Below are positions 59,428 through 64,000 of a stretch of DNA of 64,000 nucleotides, piece after piece. Source of the DNA: Caulobacter sp. RHG1 (lineage in GTDB: Bacteria; Pseudomonadota; Alphaproteobacteria; Caulobacterales; Caulobacteraceae); the NCBI RefSeq assembly GCF_013181195.1, contig NZ_SMZP01000005.1, forward strand, positions 408,887 to 472,886, read 5' to 3'. Every line of letters begins with the position of its first letter. The first letter of the stretch is position 1. A program made the position numbers and the translations under genes. A model generated the notes under the pieces. It was not told the origin of the DNA, did not search any database, and was given only the letters and a program-made list of their open reading frames with translations.

Positions 59428-59693
59428 GCGGCCAGGACCTGCCGCCCGGCTATTTCGCCGTGGTTCACCGCGCCCTGGTCGAGCCGATGCTGCTGGGCGG
59501 GGCGCCGCGCACGGTGGCCATCGCCAACGGCACGCTGGCCGCAGCCGTAGGCCTTGGCCTACGGCTCTGGCTCGTCGGCCTCGCCCTCTGGCTGGTCGGC
59601 CACGCCCTGGCGGTATGGGCCGCGCGCTTTGATCCGCAATTCGTCGAGGTCGGCCGCCGCCACCTGCGCTATCCGCCCTACCTGCGGGCCTGA
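59424..59693 (+). CDS. trbD: Conjugal transfer protein TrbD
   Basis: An 89-residue VirB3-like membrane protein. GYFAVVHRALVEPMLLGGAPR is the conserved opening; two hydrophobic helices (TVAIANGTLAAAVGLGL and LWLVGLALWLVGHALAVW) and the RFDPQFVEVGRRHLRYPPYL tail follow. The ATG at 59424 overlaps the trbC stop; a longer frame from 59175 is only trbC shadow. It works with TrbE. Confidence 0.9.
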   Translation: MSGQDLPPGYFAVVHRALVEPMLLGGAPRTVAIANGTLAAAVGLGLRLWLVGLALWLVGHALAVWAARFDPQFVEVGRRHLRYPPYLRA

Positions 59694-59698
59694 GCGCG

Positions 59699-62107
59699 AT
59701 GCTGTCGCTCAAGCCCTATGCCGACCCGACCCCTTACCTGGCCGACTTCCTGCCGTGGGCGGCGCTGGTCGCCCCGGGCGTCGTCCTCAACAAGGACGGT
59801 TGCCTACAGCGGACCGCTCGCTTCCGGGGCCCCGACCTCGACAGCGCCACGCCGGCCGAGCTGGTGGCGGTCACCGCCCGCCTCAACAACGCCCTGCGCC
59901 GGCTGGGTTCGGGATGGGCGCTGTTCGTCGAGGCTCGGCGTGATCCCGCCGCCAGCTACGGCGCCGACCGCTTCCCCGACCCGGCGTCTGCCTTGGTCGA
60001 CCTGGAGCGACGCGAGCAGTTCGCCGAGGCCGGCGCCCACTTCGAGAGCCGCTACTTCCTGACCTTCGTCTGGCGCCCGCCCGCCGAGGACGCCCGACGC
60101 GTCAGCGGCCTGATGATCGAGGGCCGGGCACAGGACGGCCTGGATGCGTGGGAGCAGACCCATAGTTTCGTCCAGCGCACCGATCGCGTGCTGCAGTTGG
60201 TCGAGGGCTTCATGCCCGAGGCCGCCTGGCTGGGCGACGCCGAGACGCTCGCGTTCCTGCACGGGGCGGCGACCACCACGCGCCAAGCCGTCCGGGTCCC
60301 CGAGACGCCGATGCACCTGGATGCGCTCCTGGCGACCGGGCCGCTGACCGGCGGGCTAGAGCCGCGCCTGGGCGACCAGCACCTGCGGGTGCTCACCGTG
60401 GTCGGCTTTCCGACCGCCACCTTCCCCGGAATCCTCGACGACCTCAACCGCCTGGCCTTTCCCTACCGCTGGTCGACCCGGGCGCTGATGCTCGACAAGA
60501 CCGACGCCATCAAGCTGCTCAGCCGCATCCGCCGGCAGTGGTTCGCCAAGCGCAAGTCGATCGGGGCGATCCTCAAGGAGGTGATGACCAACGAGGCCGC
60601 CAGCCTCGTGGACTCCGATGCGGCCAACAAGGCGGCCGACGCCGACGCTGCGCTCCAGGACCTGGGGGCCGACGAAGTCGCCCAGGCCTTCGTTACCGCC
60701 AGCGTGGTGGTCTGGGACACCGACCCGCGCGCGGCGGCCGAGAAGCTCCGGCTAGTCGAGAAGACCATTCAGGGCCGCGACTTCACGGTCATCACCGAGA
60801 CGCTGAACGCGGTGGAGGCCTGGCTCGGCACGCTGCCGGGCCAGGTCTACGCCAATGTCCGCCAGCCGCCGGTCTCGACGGTGAACCTGGCGCACATGAT
60901 GCCGCTGTCGGCCGTCTGGGCCGGCCCGGAAGGCGACGCGCATCTGGGGGCCGGGCCGCTGCTGCACGCGCGGACGGCCGGGTCCACGCCGTTTCGGCTG
61001 TCGCTCCACGTCGGTGACGTCGGCCACGCGCTCGTGGTCGGGCCGACCGGCGCGGGCAAGTCGGTGCTCCTGGCGATGATGGCCCTGTCGTTCCGGCGCT
61101 ATGCCGGGGCGCAGATCTTCGCTTTCGACTTCGGCGGCTCGATCCGGGCGGCCACCCTGGCTATGGGCGGGACCTTCCACGACCTCGGTGGCGCTGGCGC
61201 GCCGTCGCTGCAGCCGCTGGCGGGGATCGACGACCCGGCCGAGCGGGCCTGGGCGGCCGACTGGCTCCTGGCGCTGCTCGTCCGCGAAGGCGCCCAGGCC
61301 ACGCCGGAGCGGAAGGCCCGGCTCTGGTCGGCGCTCGACGCCCTGGCGTCGGCTCCCATCGACCAGCGCACGATCAGCGGCCTGATCGCGCTGCTGCAGG
61401 ACGGGGTCCTCAAGCAGGCCCTGCAGCCCTATGCCGTCGGCGGTCCCGCGGGCCGGCTGCTGGACGCCGAGCACGAGACCTTGGCGACGGCCAGCATCGA
61501 AGCCTTCGAGACCGAGGGTCTGATCGGCGCACCAGGGGCCGGCGCGGTGCTGGCCTACCTCTTCCATCGCATCGAAGGCCAGCTAGACGGCCGTCCCACC
61601 CTGGTCCTCGTCGACGAAGGGTGGCTGGCGCTGGACGATCCCCAGTTCGCCGGCCAGGTGCGCGAGTGGCTGAAGACCCTGCGCAAGAAAAACGCGGCGG
61701 TCGTGTTCGCCACCCAGTCCCTGGCCGACATCAAGGACAGCCCGATCGCGCCGGCGATCATCGAAAGCTGCCCCACGCGCCTCTTCCTGCCCAACGCCCG
61801 GGCCCTCGAACCGCAGATCACGGCGATCTATGCGGGGTTCGGGCTCAACGCGCGCCAAGTCGAGATCATCGCCCGGGCCACGCCCAAGCGCGACTACTAC
61901 GTCCAATCCCCGGCCGGCGACCGGCTCTTCGACCTGGCCCTCGGCGAAGTCGCCCTGGTCTTCGCCGGCGCCTCGTCCAAGGCCGACCAGGCCGCCATCG
62001 ACGCGGTGCTGGCCGCAGCGCCCGGCGACTTCGCCGACGCCTGGCTACGCGTGCGCGGATTGCCCTGGGCCGCCGACCTCCTGCCCACCCTCGACCTGGA
62101 GCCTTGA
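59699..62107 (+). CDS. trbE: Conjugal transfer ATPase TrbE
   Basis: An 802-residue VirB4-type ATPase. The N-terminal CagE/TrbE/VirB domain precedes Walker A GPTGAGKSVLLAMM (about residue 447) and Walker B PTLVLVDEGWLALDD (about 640); LRKKNAAVVFATQSLADI follows. It begins five bases after the trbD stop and ends one base before trbJ. It powers mating-channel assembly. Confidence 0.93.
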   Translation: MLSLKPYADPTPYLADFLPWAALVAPGVVLNKDGCLQRTARFRGPDLDSATPAELVAVTARLNNALRRLGSGWALFVEARRDPAASYGADRFPDPASALVDLERREQFAEAGAHFESRYFLTFVWRPPAEDARRVSGLMIEGRAQDGLDAWEQTHSFVQRTDRVLQLVEGFMPEAAWLGDAETLAFLHGAATTTRQAVRVPETPMHLDALLATGPLTGGLEPRLGDQHLRVLTVVGFPTATFPGILDDLNRLAFPYRWSTRALMLDKTDAIKLLSRIRRQWFAKRKSIGAILKEVMTNEAASLVDSDAANKAADADAALQDLGADEVAQAFVTASVVVWDTDPRAAAEKLRLVEKTIQGRDFTVITETLNAVEAWLGTLPGQVYANVRQPPVSTVNLAHMMPLSAVWAGPEGDAHLGAGPLLHARTAGSTPFRLSLHVGDVGHALVVGPTGAGKSVLLAMMALSFRRYAGAQIFAFDFGGSIRAATLAMGGTFHDLGGAGAPSLQPLAGIDDPAERAWAADWLLALLVREGAQATPERKARLWSALDALASAPIDQRTISGLIALLQDGVLKQALQPYAVGGPAGRLLDAEHETLATASIEAFETEGLIGAPGAGAVLAYLFHRIEGQLDGRPTLVLVDEGWLALDDPQFAGQVREWLKTLRKKNAAVVFATQSLADIKDSPIAPAIIESCPTRLFLPNARALEPQITAIYAGFGLNARQVEIIARATPKRDYYVQSPAGDRLFDLALGEVALVFAGASSKADQAAIDAVLAAAPGDFADAWLRVRGLPWAADLLPTLDLEP

Positions 62108-62108
62108 G

Positions 62109-62852
62109 ATGACCCCGCGCCCGACGCGGCGGCGCCTGCTGGCGACCGCCGCCCTTGTCTTCGCAGCCGCCGCGACGGCGGCCCACGCCCAGTTCACGGT
62201 CTTCGACCCGACCAACTACGCCCAGAACCTGCTGACCGCGAGCCGGTCGCTCGAGCAGATCAACCACCAGATCACCGCCCTGCAGAACCAAGCCCAGTCG
62301 CTGGTCAACGAAGCGCGCAACCTGCAGGCCCTGCCGTTCTCGACCCTGCAGACCTTGCAGTCGCAACTGGCCCAGACCCGCGCGCTGGTCGAGCAGGCCA
62401 AGGGCGTGGCGATGCGCGTGGCCGACATCGACGCGGCCTTCGCCGGCGCCTACCGGCCGGCGGCGACATCGACCAGCGGGCAGGCGCTCGTCTCCGACGC
62501 CAAGGCGCGCTGGACCAACAGCGTCGCCGCCTTCCAGGACGCCCTGAAGGTCCAGGCTGGGGTGGTCGGCAACCTCCACGCCTCTCGCACGTCGCTGGAC
62601 CAACTCGTCACCTCCAGCCAATCGGCCAGCGGGGCGCTGCAGGCGGCGCAGGCGGGCAACCAACTCCTGGCCCTGCAATCCCAGCAGTTGTCTGACCTCC
62701 TGGTCCTCCTCGCCGCGCAGGGGCGCGCCCAGACCCTGGAGGCGGCCCAGCGGGCGGCCGCCCAGGACCAAGCCCGCGAGCAACTGCGCCGCTTCCTGAC
62801 GCCCGGCGCCGGCTACCAGCCCGGCTCGGCCAAGATGTTCAACCAGCCATGA
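62109..62852 (+). CDS. trbJ: Conjugal transfer protein TrbJ
   Basis: A 247-residue periplasmic VirB5-like protein. A signal peptide (LLATAALVFAAAATAAHAQ) leads to TVFDPTNYAQNLLTASRSLEQINHQI, the family opening, then long coiled-coil helices rich in Gln (QNQAQSLVNEARNLQ) and an Ala-rich C-terminus. It helps pilus tip or channel formation and is linked to entry exclusion in some plasmids. Overlaps trbK by four bases. Confidence 0.9.
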   Translation: MTPRPTRRRLLATAALVFAAAATAAHAQFTVFDPTNYAQNLLTASRSLEQINHQITALQNQAQSLVNEARNLQALPFSTLQTLQSQLAQTRALVEQAKGVAMRVADIDAAFAGAYRPAATSTSGQALVSDAKARWTNSVAAFQDALKVQAGVVGNLHASRTSLDQLVTSSQSASGALQAAQAGNQLLALQSQQLSDLLVLLAAQGRAQTLEAAQRAAAQDQAREQLRRFLTPGAGYQPGSAKMFNQP

Positions 62853-63106
62853 GCGCGCGCCTGGGCTTCCGGCTGGCGGCGGCGGGTTTCGCGCTGCTGG
62901 CGATCCTGGTGGCCGCGCTTCAGGCGCGCCACCCTGCGCCCCCGGCGCCAAACCCGCGCCCGGCTGTCCAGACCGCCACACCCGTCGATGCCCGTCTGGC
63001 CCGCTGCCAGGCGCTCGGGGCGGCCGGCGCCCAGGACCCCGATTGCCTGCGGGCCTGGGACGCCGCGCGCAACCGCTTCCTGGGCAAGTCCGAGGCGGGC
63101 CGCTGA
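62849..63106 (+). CDS. trbK: TrbK-like small protein
   Basis: An 85-residue protein: one hydrophobic N-terminal helix (LAAAGFALLAILVAALQA), Pro-rich linker, then a small domain with two Cys (LARCQALGAAGAQDPDCLRAWDAARNRFLG) typical of the alternative TrbK family. RP4 TrbK is an entry-exclusion lipoprotein; this version lacks a lipobox, so it is probably a membrane-anchored periplasmic protein. Confidence 0.85.
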   Translation: MSARLGFRLAAAGFALLAILVAALQARHPAPPAPNPRPAVQTATPVDARLARCQALGAAGAQDPDCLRAWDAARNRFLGKSEAGR

Positions 63107-63107
63107 G

Positions 63108-64000
63108 ATGGAAGGGCCCGGCGTCGTCGACAGGTTCCTGGGCGTCTTCACCGCCTATATCGACACAGGATTCGGCCTGCTAGGCGGGGAAGTGGCGTTC
63201 ATCGCCACCACTCTGATCGTCATCGACGTCACCCTGGCGGCGCTGTTCTGGAGCCTCGGCGAAGGCGAAGACGTCGTCGCGCGCCTGATCCGCAAGACCT
63301 TGTTCATCGGCGCCTTCGCCTACCTGATCGGCAACTGGAACATCCTGGCGCGCATCATCTTCGAGAGTTTCGCGGGCCTTGGCCTGAAGGCGTCGGGGAC
63401 GAGCTTCTCGGTCGACGATCTGCTGCGTCCAGGCCGCGTGGGCCAAGCCGGCATCGATGCGGGCCGCCCGCTGCTGGAGAGCATCTCGGGACTGATGGGC
63501 TATGTCGCCTTCTTCGAGAACTTCATCCAGATCGCAGTGCTGCTGATCGCCTGGCTGATCGTGGTCTTGAGCTTTTTCATCCTGGCCGTGCAGCTCTTCG
63601 TGACGCTGATCGAGTTCAAGCTGACGACGCTGTGCGGCTTCGTGCTGATGCCCTGGGGCCTCTTCGGCAAGACCGCGTTCCTGGCCGAGCGGGTGCTGGG
63701 CAATGTCGTGGCCTCGGGCGTGAAGGTCATGGTGCTGGCCGTGGTCATCGGCATCGGCTCGACGCTCTTCTCCCAGTTCACCGCCGGGTTCGCCGGAAGC
63801 GAGCCGACGATCGAGGAGGCGCTGGGCGTGGTCCTCGCCTCGCTCTGCCTGCTGGGCCTTGGCCTCTTCGCGCCGGGCATCGCCAGCGGCCTGGTCTCGG
63901 GCGGGCCGCAGCTCTCGGCTGGCGCCGCGGTCGGCAGCGCCGCGGCCGCCGGCGGCGTGCTGGCCACGGGCGGTGCCTTGGCGGGCCTGGCGGTGGGTGG
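63108..64000 (+). CDS. trbL: Conjugal transfer channel protein TrbL, cut by the window edge
   Basis: An uninterrupted frame from ATG 63108 (one base after the trbK stop) to the end of the window, at least 297 residues. It begins MEGPGVVDRFLGVFTAYID and has about six membrane helices (for example FIATTLIVIDVTLAALFW, IQIAVLLIAWLIVVLSFFIL and VKVMVLAVVIGIGSTLF), with LIEFKLTTLCGFVLMPWGLFGKTAFLAERVLGNV as the conserved core. The glycine/alanine-rich tail is starting at the edge. trbF, trbG and trbI are expected next. Confidence 0.92.
   Translation, partial: MEGPGVVDRFLGVFTAYIDTGFGLLGGEVAFIATTLIVIDVTLAALFWSLGEGEDVVARLIRKTLFIGAFAYLIGNWNILARIIFESFAGLGLKASGTSFSVDDLLRPGRVGQAGIDAGRPLLESISGLMGYVAFFENFIQIAVLLIAWLIVVLSFFILAVQLFVTLIEFKLTTLCGFVLMPWGLFGKTAFLAERVLGNVVASGVKVMVLAVVIGIGSTLFSQFTAGFAGSEPTIEEALGVVLASLCLLGLGLFAPGIASGLVSGGPQLSAGAAVGSAAAAGGVLATGGALAGLAVG

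Larger units (their letters stand above)
26537..64000. mobile_element. Integrative and conjugative element (left part; right end outside the window)
   Basis: The left boundary is the partial tRNA-Arg. Inside are a tyrosine recombinase next to that end, ArdA, a serine recombinase, an IS3 element, transposase remnants, a virB-type secretion cluster, a metabolic cargo and a traG-trb conjugation cluster. No second copy of the 46-bp tRNA segment was seen before the right edge, so the element is at least 37 kb and continues. The internal module from about 37.9 to 55.0 kb is bordered by transposase scars and may have been gained separately. Confidence 0.8.

Noticed and set aside
1..64000. CRISPR array
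   Set aside because: No regularly spaced direct repeats were seen; the repeats found are inverted and isolated.

Overview
The window is high-GC alphaproteobacterial DNA. Gene content and protein sequences (short ornithine decarboxylase next to a deoxyhypusine-synthase-like protein, phnCDE, a His-rich Zur, several TonB-dependent receptors, DUF6356 beside a YeiH-type transporter) suggest Caulobacter or a close Caulobacteraceae relative. The genus is an inference from recognisable families; no database was searched.

Region 1 (1 to about 26.5 kb) looks like ordinary chromosome. It holds a YeiH/DUF6356 pair divergent from an Lrp-type regulator; a Tat-exported aminotransferase; a TetR gene divergent from a metallophosphoesterase/glycosyltransferase pair; an aldehyde-handling locus (DJ-1/PfpI protein, aldehyde dehydrogenase, divergent LysR); a small HTTM-like operon; a CNNM/CBS ion-transport protein; phnCDE; a polyamine pair (ornithine decarboxylase and deoxyhypusine-synthase-like enzyme) separated by a large membrane protein; a class A acid phosphatase; zur; a TonB receptor; and a two-component system. 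Several intrinsic terminators are visible.

Region 2 (26.5 kb to the right edge) is an integrative element. Its left end is the 3' half of a tRNA-Arg(ACG) gene on the minus strand, beginning at the anticodon loop, followed 200 bp later by a tyrosine recombinase. The matching right end is not in the window, so the element continues past 64 kb. It carries unknown small genes, a dual-specificity-type phosphatase, ArdA anti-restriction protein, a serine recombinase with three C-terminal repeats, a broken repeat protein, and an IS3-family insertion that splits a small Cys/Ser/Thr-rich peptide gene resembling a RiPP or bacteriocin precursor. A minus-strand virB2-3-4-6-8-9-10-11 cluster follows, then a nutrient-type cargo (two glycerophosphodiester phosphodiesterase-family proteins, TonB receptor, ROK repressor, MFS transporter), and then a plus-strand traG-copG-trbBCDEJKL conjugation cluster cut by the window edge.

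Transposase remnants sit at 37982-38128 (IS481-like C-terminus) and near 54816-54935 (IS6-like N-terminus). They bracket the virB cluster plus cargo, suggesting this block is a separate module placed inside a Trb-type ICE. The two transfer systems share one visible coupling protein (TraG/VirD4). The virB cluster lacks recognisable virB1, virB5, virB7 and virD4, so it may depend on the other cluster or have a different job. No relaxase is visible; it is expected outside the window.
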